Assembly: GCF_029227915.1 (NCBI RefSeq)
Contig: NC_079879.1
Location: 29,886,501 to 29,950,500, forward strand
Reading direction: 5' to 3'
Source of the DNA: Hydractinia symbiolongicarpus
Lineage: Eukaryota > Cnidaria > Hydrozoa > Anthoathecata > Hydractiniidae
DNA length: 64,000 nucleotides
Each line of letters opens with the position of its first letter. Position 1 is the first letter of the stretch. Under the pieces are notes generated by a model. The model saw only the letters and a program-made list of their open reading frames with translations. It was not told where the DNA came from and searched no databases. Made by a program: the position numbers and the translations under genes. Positions 14,331-27,400 of the stretch are shown in pieces.

Positions 14331-15358
14331 AATTTAAAAAATCGTTCGGGAAATGAGTTTACACCCTGGGTACTTTCTTTGTAACTTTTGACTATACGGG
14401 CCGAGTCCAGGATTTAAGGGAAATCGCAGGTTTTCGTTTGCCGGCGATTAAACTTCTTTTATTCAGCGTCTCATCAAAAATGAAAACATTTTTGAAAACT
14501 ACAAGTCTCATGCGTTTTAGTGGTGAAAAAATAATTTAAAAATTCGTTCGGGAAATGAGTTTACTCACTGGGTTCTTTCCTTGTATACTTTTGACTATAC
14601 GGGCCGAGTGCGGGATTTACGGGAAATCGCGGGTTTTCGTTTGCAGGCGATTAAACTTCTTTTATTCAGCGTCTCATCAAAAATGAAACCATTTTTAAAA
14701 ACTACAAGTCTCATGGGCTTTAGTGATGAAATAATAATTTAAAAAATCGTTTGGGAAATGAGTTTACTCTCTGGGTACTTTCTTTGTATACTTTTGACTA
14801 TACGGGCCGAGTCCGGGATTTACGGGAAATCGCAGGTTTTCGTTTGCCGGCGATTAAACTTCTTTCATTAAGCGTCTCATCAAAAATGAAAACATTTTTG
14901 AAAACTACAAGTCTCATGCGTTTTAGTGGTGAAAAAAAAATTTAAAAAATCGTTCGGGAAATGAGTTTACTCCCTGGGTACTTTCTTTGTATACTTTTGA
15001 CTATACGGGCCGAGTCCGGGATTTACGGGAAATCGCGGATTTTCGTTTGCCGGCGATTAAACTTCTTTCATTCAGCGTCCCATCAAATATGAAAACATTT
15101 TTGAAAACTACAAGTCTCATGCGTTTAGTGGTAAAAAAGTAATATAAAAAATCGTTCGGGAAATGAGTTTACTCCCTGGGTACTTTCTTTGTATACTTTT
15201 GACTATACGGGCCGAGTCCGGGGTTTACGGGAAATGGCGGGATTTCGTTTGCCGGCGATTAAACTTCTTTTATTCAGCGTCTCATCAAAAATGAAAACAT
15301 TTTTGAAAACTACAAGTCTCATGCGTTTTAGTGGTGAAAAAATAATTTAAAAAATCGT

Positions 15359-15967
15359 TTGGGAAATGAGTTTACTCCCTGGGTACTTTCTTTGTATACT
15401 TTTGACTATACGGGCCAAGCCCGGGATTTACGGGAAATCGCGGGTTTTCGTTTGCCGGCGATTAAACTTCTTTTATTCAGCGTCTCATCAAAAATGAAAA
15501 CATTTTTAAAAACTACAAGTCTCATGCGTTTTAGTGGTGAAAAAATAATTTAAAAAATCGTTTGGGAAATGAGTTTACTCCCTGGGTACTTTCTTTGTAT
15601 ACTTTTGACTATACGGGCCAAGCCCGGGATTTACGGGAAATCGCGGGTTTTCGTTTGCCGGCGATTAAACTTCTTTTATTCAGCGTCTCATCAAAAATGA
15701 AAACATTTTTAAAAACTACAAGTCTTATGCGTTTTAGTGGTGAAAAAATAATTTAAGAAATCGTTTGGGAAATGAGTTTACTCCCTGGGTCCTTTCTTTG
15801 TATACTTTTGACTATACGGGCCAAGCCCGGGATTTACGGGAAATCGCGGGTTTTCGTTTGCCGGCGATTAAACTTCTTTTATTCAGCGTCTCATCAAAAA
15901 TGAAAACATTTTTAAAAACTACAAGTCTTATGCGTTTTAGTGGTGAAAAAATAATTTAAAAAATCTT
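15359..15967 (+). repeat. Three near-identical adjacent monomers (203-bp step)
   Basis: Monomers at 15,359, 15,562 and 15,765 follow at exactly 203 bp and share GGGCCAAGCCCGGG plus the TTTTTAAAAACTACAAG form. They differ by isolated bases (TCCTTTC in the third; TTTAAGAAATCG before it). The same triplet returns at 20,836-21,436 and 22,257-22,857, showing that a triplicated monomer was later carried along in larger duplications. Confidence 0.85.
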
Positions 15968-18155
15968 TCTGGAAATGAGTTTACTTACAGGGTACTTTCT
16001 TTGTATACATTCGACTATACGGGCCAAGCCCGGGATTTACGGGAAATCGCAGGTTTTCGTTTGCCGGCGATTAAACCTCTTTCATTAAGTGTCTCATCAA
16101 AAATGAAAACATTTTTGAAAACTACAAGTCTCATGCGTTTTAGTGGTAAAAAGATAATTTAAAAAATCGTTTTGGAAATGGGTTTACTCACAGGGTACTT
16201 TCTTTGTATACTTTTGACTATGCGGGCCGAGTCCGGGGTTTACGGGAAATGGCGGGTTTTCGTTTGCCGGCGAATAAACTTCTTTTATTCAGCGTCTCAT
16301 CAAAAATGAAAACATTTTTGAAAACTACAAGTCTCAAGCGTTTTAGTGGTGAAAAGATAATTTAAAAAATCGTTTTGGAAATGAGTGTACTCACAGGGTA
16401 CTTTCTTTGTATACATTCGACTATACGGGCCTAGCCCGGGATTTACGGGAAATCGCGGGTTTTTGTTTGCCGCCGATTAAACCACTTTCATTAAGCGTCT
16501 CATCAAAAATGAAAACATTTCTAAAAACTACAAGTCTCATGCGTTTTAGTGGTGAAAAAATAACTTAAAAATTCGTTCGGAAAATAAGTTTACTCACTGG
16601 GTACTTTCCATGTATACTTTTGACTATACGGGCCGAGTCCGGGATTTACGGGAAATCGCGGGTTTTCGTTTGCCGGTGATTAAACTTCTTTTATTCAGCG
16701 TCTCATCAAAAATGAAAACATTTTTAAAAACTACAAGTCTCATGGGCTTTAGTGGTGAAATAATAATTTAAAAAATCGTTTGGGAAATGAGTTTACTCCC
16801 TGGGTACTTTCTGTGTATACTTTTAACTATACGGGCCGAATCCGGGATTTACGGGAAATCGCAGGTTTTCGTTTGCCGGCGATTAAACTCTTTTTTTTAA
16901 TCAGCGTCTCATCAAAAATGAAAACACTTTTGAAAACTACAAGTCTCATGCGTTTTAGTGGTGAAAAAATAATTTAAAAAATCGTTCGGGAAATGAGTTT
17001 ACTCCCTGGGTACTTTCTTTGTATACTTTTGACTATACGGGCCGAGTCCGGGATTTACGGGAAATCGCGGATTTTCGTTTGCCGGCGATTAAACTTCTTT
17101 TATTCAGCGTCCCATCAAATATGAAAACATTTTTGAAAACTACAAGTCTCATGCGTTTAGTGGTAAAAAAGTAATATAAAAAATCGTTCGGGAAATGAGT
17201 TTACTCCCTGGGTACTTTCTTTGTATACTTTTGACTATACGGGCCGAGTCCGGGGTTTACGGGAAATGGCGGGATTTCGTTTGCCGGCGATTAAACTTCT
17301 TTTATTCAGCGTCTCATCAAAAATGAAAACATTTTTGAAAACTACAAGTCTCATGCGTTTTAGTGGTGAAAAAATAATTTAAAAAATCGTTTGGGAAATG
17401 AGTTTACTCCCTGGGTACTTTCTTTGTATACTTTTGACTATACGGGCCAAGCCCGGGATTTACGGGAAATCGCGGGTTTTCGTTTGCCGGCGATTAAACT
17501 TCTTTTATTCAGCGTCTCATCAAAAATGAAAACATTTTTAAAAACTACAAGTCTTATGCGTTTTAGTGGTGAAAAAATAATTTAAAAAATCTTTCTGGAA
17601 ATGAGTTTACTTACAGGGTACTTTCTTTGTATACATTCGACTATACGGGCCAAGCCCGGGATTTACGGGAAATGGCGGGTTTTTGTTTGCCGGCGAATAA
17701 ACTTCTTTTATTCAGCGTCTCATCAAAAATGAAAACATTTTTGAAAACTACAAGTCTCAAGCGTTTTAGTGGTGAAAAGATAATTTAAAAAATCGTTTTG
17801 GAAATGAGTTTACTCACAGGGTACTTTCTTTGTATACATTCGACTATACGGGCCTAGCCCGGGATTTACGGGAAATCGCGGGTTTTTGTTTGCCGCCGAT
17901 TAAACCACTTTCATTAAGCGTCTCATCAAAAATGAAAACATTTCTAAAAACTACAAGTCTCATGCGTTTTAGTGGTGAAAAAATAACTTAAAAATTCGTT
18001 CGGAAAATAAGTTTACTCACTGGGTACTTTCCATGTATACTTTTGACTATACGGGCCGAGTCCGGGATTTACGGGAAATCGCGGGTTTTCGTTTGCCGGT
18101 GATTAAACTTCTTTTATTCAGCGTCTCATCAAAAATGAAAACATTTTTAAAAACT

Positions 18156-19966
18156 ACAAGTCTCATGCGTTTTAGTGGTGAAAAAATAATTTAAAAAATC
18201 GTTCGGGAAATGAGTTTACACCCTGGGTACTTTCTTTGTATACTTTTGACTATACGGGCCGAGTCCAGGATTTAAGGGAAATCGCAGGTTTTCGTTTGCC
18301 GGCGATTAAACTTCTTTCATTCAGCGTGTCATCAAAAATGAAAACATTTTTAAAAACTACAAGTCTCATGGGCTTTAGTGGTGAAATAATAATTTAAAAA
18401 ATCGTTTGGGAAATGAGTTTACTCCCTGGGTACTTTCTTTGTATACTTTTGACTATACGGGCCGAGTCCGGGATTTACGGGAAATCGCAGGTTTTCGTTT
18501 GCCGGCGATTAAACTTCTTTCATTAAGCGTCTCATCAAAAATGAAAACATTTTTGAAAACTACAAGTCTCATGCGTTTTAGTGGTGAAAAAAAAATTAAA
18601 AAATCGTTCGGGAAACGAGTTTACTCCCTGGGTACTTTCTTTGTTTACTTTTGACTATACGGGCCGAGTCCGGGATTTACGGGAAATCGCAGGTTTTCGT
18701 TTGCCGGCGATTAAACTTCTTTTATTCAGCGTCTCATCAAAAATAAAAACATTTTTGAAAACTACAAGTCCATGCGTTTTAGTGGTGAAAAATTAATTTA
18801 AAAAATCGTTCGGGAAATGAGTTTACTCCCTGGGTACTTTCTTTGTATACTTTTGACTATGCGGGCCAAGCCCGGGATTTACGGGAAATCGCGGGTTTTC
18901 GTTTGCCGGCGATTAAACTTCTTTCATTAAGCGTCTCATCAAAAATAAAAACATTTTTGAAAACTACAAGTCTCATGCGTTTTAGTGGTGAAAAAATAAT
19001 TTAAAAAATCGTTCGGGAAATGAGTTTACTCCCAGGGTACTTTCTTTGTATACTTTTGACTATACGGGCCGAGTCCGGGATTTACGGGAAATTGCGGATT
19101 TTCGTTTGCCGGCGATTAAACTTCTTTTATTCAGCGTCCCATCAAATATGAAAACATTTTTGAAAACTACAAGTCTCATGCGTTTAGTGGTAAAAAAATA
19201 ATGTAAAAAATCGTTCGGGAAATGAGTTTACTCCATGGGTACTTTCTTTGTATACTTTTGACTATACGGGCCGAGTCCGGGGTTTACGGGAAATGGCGGG
19301 ATTTCGTTTGCCGGCGAATAAACTTCTTTTATTCAGCGTATCATCAAAAATGAAAACATTTTTGAAAACTACAAGTCTCATGCGTTTTAGTGGTGAAAAA
19401 ATAATTTAAAAAATCGTTCGGGAAATGAGTTTACTCCCTGGGTACTTTCTTTGTATACTTTTGGCTATACGGGCCGAGTCCGGGGTTTACGGGAAATGGC
19501 GGGATTTCGTTTGCCGGCGATTAAACTTCTTTTATTCAGCGTATCATCAAAAATGAAAACATTTTTGAAAACTACAAGTCTCATGCGTTTTAGTGGTGAA
19601 AAAATAATTTAAAAAATCGTTCGGGAAATGAGTTTACTCCCTGGGTACTTTCTTTGTATACTTTTGACTATCCGGGCCGAGTCCGGGATTTACGGGAAAT
19701 CGCAGGTTTTCGTTTGGCGGCAATTAAACTTCTTTTATTCAGCGTCTCATCAAAAATAAAAACATTTTTGAAAACTACAAGTCTCATGCGTTTTAGTGGT
19801 GAAAAAAAAATTTAAAAAATCGTTCGGGAAATGAGTTTACACCCTGGGTACTTTCTTTGTAACTTTTGACTATACGGGCCGAGTCCAGGATTTAAGGGAA
19901 ATCGCAGGTTTTCGTTTGCCGGCGATTGAACTTCTTTTATTCAGCGTCTCATCAAAAATGAAACCA
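18156..19966 (+). repeat. Long-range duplicate of 7,020-8,830 (offset 11,136 bp)
   Basis: Matching monomers sit at a constant distance: 7,270 and 18,406, 7,445 and 18,581, and 8,041 and 19,177 are each 11,136 bp apart. The shared run contains a distinctive frame-shifted linker (GTGAAAAAAAAATTAAAAAA), a CAAGTCCATGCG deletion variant and the GTAACTTTTGAC variant. A few substitutions separate the copies, for example TTTACGCCC versus TTTACACCC at the left edge. Similarity falls off near 19,966, where CATTTTTGAAAAC is replaced by CATTTTTAAAAAC. Confidence 0.8.
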
Positions 19967-20639
19967 TTTTTAAAAACTACAAGTCTCATGGGCTTTAGTG
20001 GTGAAATAATAATTTAAAAAATCGTTTGGGAAATGAGTTTACTCTCTGGGTACTTTCTTTGTATACTTTTGACTATACGGGCCGAGTCCGGGATTTACGG
20101 GAAATCGCAGGTTTTCGTTTGCCGGCGATTAAACTTCTTTCATTAAGCGTCTCATCAAAAATGAAAACATTTTTGAAAACTACAAGTCTCATGCGTTTTA
20201 GTGGTGAAAAAAAAATTTAAAAAATCGTTCGGGAAATGAGTTTACTCCCTGGGTACTTTCTTTGTATACTTTTGACTATACGGGCCGAGTCCGGGATTTA
20301 CGGGAAATCGCGGATTTTCGTTTGCCGGCGATTAAACTTCTTTTATTCAGCGTCCCATCAAATATGAAAACATTTTTGAAAACTACAAGTCTCATGCGTT
20401 TAGTGGTAAAAAAGTAATATAAAAAATCGTTCGGGACATGAGTTTACTCCCTGGGTACTTTCTTTGTATACTTTTGACTATACGGGCCGAGTCCGGGATT
20501 TACGGGAAATCGCGGATTTTCGTTTGCCGGCGATTAAACTTCTTTTATTCAGCGTCCCATCAAATATGAAAACATTTTTGAAAACTACAAGTCTCATGCG
20601 TTTAGTGGTAAAAAAGTAATATAAAAAATCGTTCGGGAA

Positions 20640-23600
20640 ATGAGTTTACTCCCTGGGTACTTTCTTTGTATACTTTTGACTATACGGGCCGAGTCCGGGG
20701 TTTACGGGAAATGGCGGGATTTTGTTTGCCGGCGATTAAACTTCTTTTATTCAGCGTCTCATCAAAAATGAAAACATTTTTGAAAACTACAAGTCTCATG
20801 CGTTTTAGTGGTGAAAAAATAATTTAAAAAATCGTTTGGGAAATGAGTTTACTCCCTGGGTACTTTCTTTGTATACTTTTGACTATACGGGCCAAGCCCG
20901 GGATTTACGGGAAATCGCGGGTTTTCGTTTGCCGGCGATTAAACTTCTTTTATTCAGCGTCTCATCAAAAATGAAAACATTTTTAAAAACTACAAGTCTC
21001 ATGCGTTTTAGTGGTGAAAAAATAATTTAAAAAATCGTTTGGGAAATGAGTTTACTCCCTGGGTACTTTCTTTGTATACTTTTGACTATACGGGCCAAGC
21101 CCGGGATTTACGGGAAATCGCGGGTTTTCGTTTGCCGGCGATTAAACTTCTTTTATTCAGCGTCTCATCAAAAATGAAAACATTTTTAAAAACTACAAGT
21201 CTTATGCGTTTTAGTGGTGAAAAAATAATTTAAAAAATCGTTTGGGAAATGAGTTTACTCCCTGGGTACTTTCTTTGTATACTTTTGACTATACGGGCCA
21301 AGCCCGGGATTTACGGGAAATCGCGGGTTTTCGTTTGCCGGCGATTAAACTTCTTTTATTCAGCGTCTCATCAAAAATGAAAACATTTTTAAAAACTACA
21401 AGTCTTATGCGTTTTAGTGGTGAAAAAATAATTTAAAAAATCTTTCTGGAAATGAGTTTACTTACAGGGTACTTTCTTTGTATACATTCGACTATACGGG
21501 CCAAGCCCGGGATTTACGGGAAATCGCAGGTTTTCGTTTGCCGGCGATTAAACCTCTTTCATTAAGTGTCTCATCAAAAATGAAAACATTTTTGAAAACT
21601 ACAAGTCTCATGCGTTTTAGTGGTGAAAAGATAATTTAAAAAATCGTTTTGGAAATGGGTTTACTCACAGGGTACTTTCTTTGTATACTTTTGACTATGC
21701 GGGCCGAGTCCGGGGTTTACGGGAAATGGCGGGTTTTCGTTTGCCGGCGAATAAACTTCTTTTATTCAGCGTCTCATCAAAAATGAAAACATTTTTGAAA
21801 ACTACAAGTCTCAAGCGTTTTAGTGGTGAAAAGATAATTTAAAAAATCGTTTTGGAAATGAGTGTACTCACAGGGTACTTTCTTTGTATACATTCGACTA
21901 TACGGGCCTAGCCCGGGATTTACGGGAAATCGCGGGTTTTTGTTTGCCGCCGATTAAACCACTTTCATTAAGCGTCTCATCAAAAATGAAAACATTTCTA
22001 AAAACTACAAGTCTCATGCGTTTTAGTGGTGAAAAAATAACTTAAAAATTCGTTCGGAAAATAAGTTTACTCACTGGGTACTTTCCATGTATACTTTTGA
22101 CTATACGGGCCGAGTCCGGGGTTTACGGGAAATGGCGGGATTTCGTTTGCCGGCGATTAAACTTCTTTTATTCAGCGTCTCATCAAAAATGAAAACATTT
22201 TTGAAAACTACAAGTCTCATGCGTTTTAGTGGTGAAAAAATAATTTAAAAAATCGTTTGGGAAATGAGTTTACTCCCTGGGTACTTTCTTTGTATACTTT
22301 TGACTATACGGGCCAAGCCCGGGATTTACGGGAAATCGCGGGTTTTCGTTTGCCGGCGATTAAACTTCTTTTATTCAGCGTCTCATCAAAAATGAAAACA
22401 TTTTTAAAAACTACAAGTCTCATGCGTTTTAGTGGTGAAAAAATAATTTAAAAAATCGTTTGGGAAATGAGTTTACTCCCTGGGTACTTTCTTTGTATAC
22501 TTTTGACTATACGGGCCAAGCCCGGGATTTACGGGAAATCGCGGGTTTTCGTTTGCCGGCGATTAAACTTCTTTTATTCAGCGTCTCATCAAAAATGAAA
22601 ACATTTTTAAAAACTACAAGTCTTATGCGTTTTAGTGGTGAAAAAATAATTTAAAAAATCGTTTGGGAAATGAGTTTACTCCCTGGGTACTTTCTTTGTA
22701 TACTTTTGACTATACGGGCCAAGCCCGGGATTTACGGGAAATCGCGGGTTTTCGTTTGCCGGCGATTAAACTTCTTTTATTCAGCGTCTCATCAAAAATG
22801 AAAACATTTTTAAAAACTACAAGTCTTATGCGTTTTAGTGGTGAAAAAATAATTTAAAAAATCTTTCTGGAAATGAGTTTACTTACAGGGTACTTTCTTT
22901 GTATACATTCGACTATACGGGCCAAGCCCGGGATTTACGGGAAATCGCAGGTTTTCGTTTGCCGGCGATTAAACCTCTTTCATTAAGTGTCTCATCAAAA
23001 ATGAAAACATTTTTGAAAACTACAAGTCTCATGCGTTTTAGTGGTGAAAAGATAATTTAAAAAATCGTTTTGGAAATGGGTTTACTCACAGGGTACTTTC
23101 TTTGTATACTTTTGACTATGCGGGCCGAGTCCGGGGTTTACGGGAAATGGCGGGTTTTCGTTTGCCGGCGAATAAACTTCTTTTATTCAGCGTCTCATCA
23201 AAAATGAAAACATTTTTGAAAACTACAAGTCTCAAGCGTTTTAGTGGTGAAAAGATAATTTAAAAAATCGTTTTGGAAATGAGTGTACTCACAGGGTACT
23301 TTCTTTGTATACATTCGACTATACGGGCCTAGCCCGGGATTTACGGGAAATCGCGGGTTTTTGTTTGCCGCCGATTAAACCACTTTCATTAAGCGTCTCA
23401 TCAAAAATGAAAACATTTCTAAAAACTACAAGTCTCATGCGTTTTAGTGGTGAAAAAATAACTTAAAAATTCGTTCGGAAAATAAGTTTACTCACTGGGT
23501 ACTTTCCATGTATACTTTTGACTATACGGGCCGAGTCCGGGGTTTACGGGAAATGGCGGGATTTCGTTTGCCGGCGATTAAACTTCTTTTATTCAGCGTC

Positions 23601-23880
23601 TCATCAAAAATGAAAACATTTTTGAAAACTACAAGTCTCATGCGTTTTAGTGGTGAAAAAATAATTTAAAAAATCGTTTGGGAAATGAGTTTACTCCCTG
23701 GGTACTTTCTTTGTATACTTTTGACTATACGGGCCAAGCCCGGGATTTACGGGAAATCGCGGGTTTTCGTTTGCCGGCGATTAAACTTCTTTTATTCAGC
23801 GTCTCATCAAAAATGAAAACATTTTTAAAAACTACAAGTCTTATGCGTTTTAGTGGTGAAAAAATAATTTAAAAAATCTT
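20640..23880 (+). repeat. Higher-order repeat, 7 monomers (period 1,421 bp), about 2.3 copies
   Basis: Monomers at 20,836, 22,257 and 23,678 are 1,421 bp apart, exactly 7 x 203. Two complete copies carry the same order: three near-identical GGGCCAAGCCC monomers, a TTTACTTACAGGG monomer, a GGGTTTACTCACAGGG monomer, a GAGTGTACTCACAGGG monomer and a TTTCCATGTATAC monomer. The third copy has only one of the triplet and then diverges. Confidence 0.9.
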
Positions 23881-24479
23881 TCTGGAAATGAGTTTACTTA
23901 CAGGGTACTTTCTTTGTATACATTCGACTATACGGGCCAAGCCCGGGATTTACGGGAAATGGCGGGTTTTCGTTTGCCGGCGAATAAACTTCTTTTATTC
24001 AGCGTCTCATCAAAAATGAAAACATTTTTGAAAACTACAAGTCTCAAGCGTTTTAGTGGTGAAAAGATAATTTAAAAAATCGTTTTGGAAATGAGTTTAC
24101 TCACAGGGTACTTTCTTTGTATACATTCGACTATACGGGCCTAGCCCGGGATTTACGGGAAATCGCGGGTTTTTGTTTGCCGCCGATTAAACCACTTTCA
24201 TTAAGCGTCTCATCAAAAATGAAAACATTTCTAAAAACTACAAGTCTCATGCGTTTTAGTGGTGAAAAAATAACTTAAAAATTCGTTCGGAAAATAAGTT
24301 TACTCACTGGGTACTTTCCATGTATACTTTTGACTATACGGGCCGAGTCCGGGATTTACGGGAAATCGCGGGTTTTCGTTTGCCGGTGATTAAACTTCTT
24401 TTATTCAGCGTCTCATCAAAAATGAAAACATTTTTAAAAACTACAAGTCTCATGGGCTTTAGTGGTGAAATAATAATTT

Positions 24480-27400
24480 AAAAAATCGTTTGGGAAATGA
24501 GTTTACTCTCTGGGTACTTTCTGTGTATACTTTTAACTATACGGGCCGAGTCCGGGATTTACGGGAAATCGCAGGTTTTCGTTTGCCGGCGATTAAACTC
24601 TTTTTTTTAATCAGCGTCTCATCAAAAATGAAAACACTTTTGAAAACTACAAGTCTCATGCGTTTTAGTGGTGAAAAAATAATTTAAAAAATCGTTGGGG
24701 AAATGAGTTTACACCCTGGTTACTTTCTTTGTAACTTTTGACTATACGGGCCGGGTCCAGGAATTAAGGGAAATCGCAGGTTTTCGTTTGCCGGCGATTA
24801 AACTTCTTTTATTCAGCATCTCATCAAAAATGAAAACATTTTTGAAAACTACAAGTCTCATGCATTTTAGTGGTGAAAAAATAATTTAAAAAATCGTTGG
24901 GGAAATGAGTTTACTTCCTGGGTACTTTATTTGTAAACTTTTGACTATACGGGCCAAGCCGGGATTTACGGGAAATCGCGGGTTTACGTTTGCCGGCGAT
25001 TAAACTTCTTTTATTCAGCGTCTCATCAAAAATGAAAACATTTTTAAAAACTACAAGTCTCATGCGTTTTAGTGGTGAAAAAATAATTTAAAAAATCGTT
25101 CTGGAAATGAGTTTACTCCCTGGGTACTTTCTTTGTATACATTCGACTATACGGGCCAAGCCCGGGATTTACGTGAAATTGCGGGTTTTCGTTTGCCGGC
25201 GATTAAACCTCTTTCATTAAGCGTCTCATCAAAAATGAAAACATTTTTAAAAACTACAAGTCTTATGCGTTTTAGTGGTGAAAAAATAATTTAAAAAATC
25301 GTTCGGGAAATGAGTTTACTCCCTGGGTACTTTTTTTGTATACTTTTGACTATACGGGCCGAGACCGGGATTTACGGGAAGTCGCGGGTTTTCGTTTGCC
25401 GGCGATTAAACTTCTTTAATTCAGCGTCTCATCAAAAATGAAAACATTTTTAAAAACTACAAGTCTCATGGGCTTTGGTGGTGAAATAATAATTTAAAAA
25501 ATCGTTCGGGAAATGAGTTTACACCCTGGGTACTTTCTTTTTATACTTTTGACTATACGGGCCGAGTCCGGGATTTACGGGAAATCGCAGGTTTTCGTTT
25601 GCCGGCGATTAAACTCTTTTTTTTAATCAGCGTCTCATCAAAAATGAAAACACTTTTGAAAACTACAAGTCTCATGCGTTTTAGTGGTGAAAAAATAATT
25701 TAAAAAATCGTTGGGGAAATGAGTTTACACCCTGGTTACTTTCTTTGTAACTTTTGACTATACGGGCCGGGTCCAGGAATTAAGGGAAATCGCAGGTTTT
25801 CGTTTGCCGGCGATTAAACTTCTTTTATTCAGCATCTCATCAAAAATGAAAACATTTTTGAAAACTACAAGTCTCATGCATTTTAGTGGTGAAAAAATAA
25901 TTTAAAAAATCGTTGGGGAAATGAGTTTACTTCCTGGGTACTTTATTTGTAAACTTTTGACTATACGGGCCAAGCCGGGATTTACGGGAAATCGCGGGTT
26001 TACGTTTGCCGGCGATTAAACTTCTTTTATTCAGCGTCTCATCAAAAATGAAAACATTTTTAAAAACTACAAGTCTCATGCGTTTTAGTGGTGAAAAAAT
26101 AATTTAAAAAATCGTTTGGGAAATGAGTTTACTCTCTGGGTACTTTCTGTGTATACTTTTAACTATACGGGCCGAGTCCGGGATTTACGGGAAATCGCAG
26201 GTTTTCGTTTGCCGGCGATTAAACTCTTTTTTTTAATCAGCGTCTCATCAAAAATGAAAACACTTTTGAAAACTACAAGTCTCATGCGTTTTAGTGGTGA
26301 AAAAATAATTTAAAAAATCGTTGGGGAAATGAGTTTACACCCTGGTTACTTTCTTTGTAACTTTTGACTATACGGGCCGGGTCCAGGAATTAAGGGAAAT
26401 CGCAGGTTTTCGTTTGCCGGCGATTAAACTTCTTTTATTCAGCATCTCATCAAAAATGAAAACATTTTTGAAAACTACAAGTCTCATGCATTTTAGTGGT
26501 GAAAAAATAATTTAAAAAATCGTTGGGGAAATGAGTTTACTTCCTGGGTACTTTATTTGTAAACTTTTGACTATACGGGCCAAGCCGGGATTTACGGGAA
26601 ATCGCGGGTTTACGTTTGCCGGCGATTAAACTTCTTTTATTCAGCGTCTCATCAAAAATGAAAACATTTTTAAAAACTACAAGTCTCATGCGTTTTAGTG
26701 GTGAAAAAATAATTTAAAAAATCGTTCTGGAAATGAGTTTACTCCCTGGGTACTTTCTTTGTATACATTCGACTATACGGGCCAAGCCCGGGATTTACGT
26801 GAAATCGCGGGTTTTCGTTTGCCGGCGATTAAACCTCTTTCATTAAGCGTCTCATCAAAAATGAAAACATTTTTAAAAACTACAAGTCTTATGCGTTTTA
26901 GTGGTGAAAAAATAATTTAAAAAATCGTTCGGGAAATGAGTTTACTCCCTGGGTACTTTTTTTGTATACTTTTGACTATACGGGCCGAGACCGGGATTTA
27001 CGGGAAGTCGCGGGTTTTCGTTTGCCGGCGATTAAACTTCTTTAATTCAGCGTCTCATCAAAAATGAAAACATTTTTAAAAACTACAAGTCTCATGGGCT
27101 TTGGTGGTGAAATAATAATTTAAAAAATCGTTCGGGAAATGAGTTTACACCCTGGGTACTTTCTTTTTATACTTTTGACTATACGGGCCGAGTCCGGGAT
27201 TTACGGGAAATCGCAGGTTTTCGTTTGCCGGCGATTAAACTCTTTTTTTTAATCAGCGTCTCATCAAAAATGAAAACACTTTTGAAAACTACAAGTCTCA
27301 TGCGTTTTAGTGGTGAAAAAATAATTTAAAAAATCGTTGGGGAAATGAGTTTACACCCTGGTTACTTTCTTTGTAACTTTTGACTATACGGGCCGGGTCC

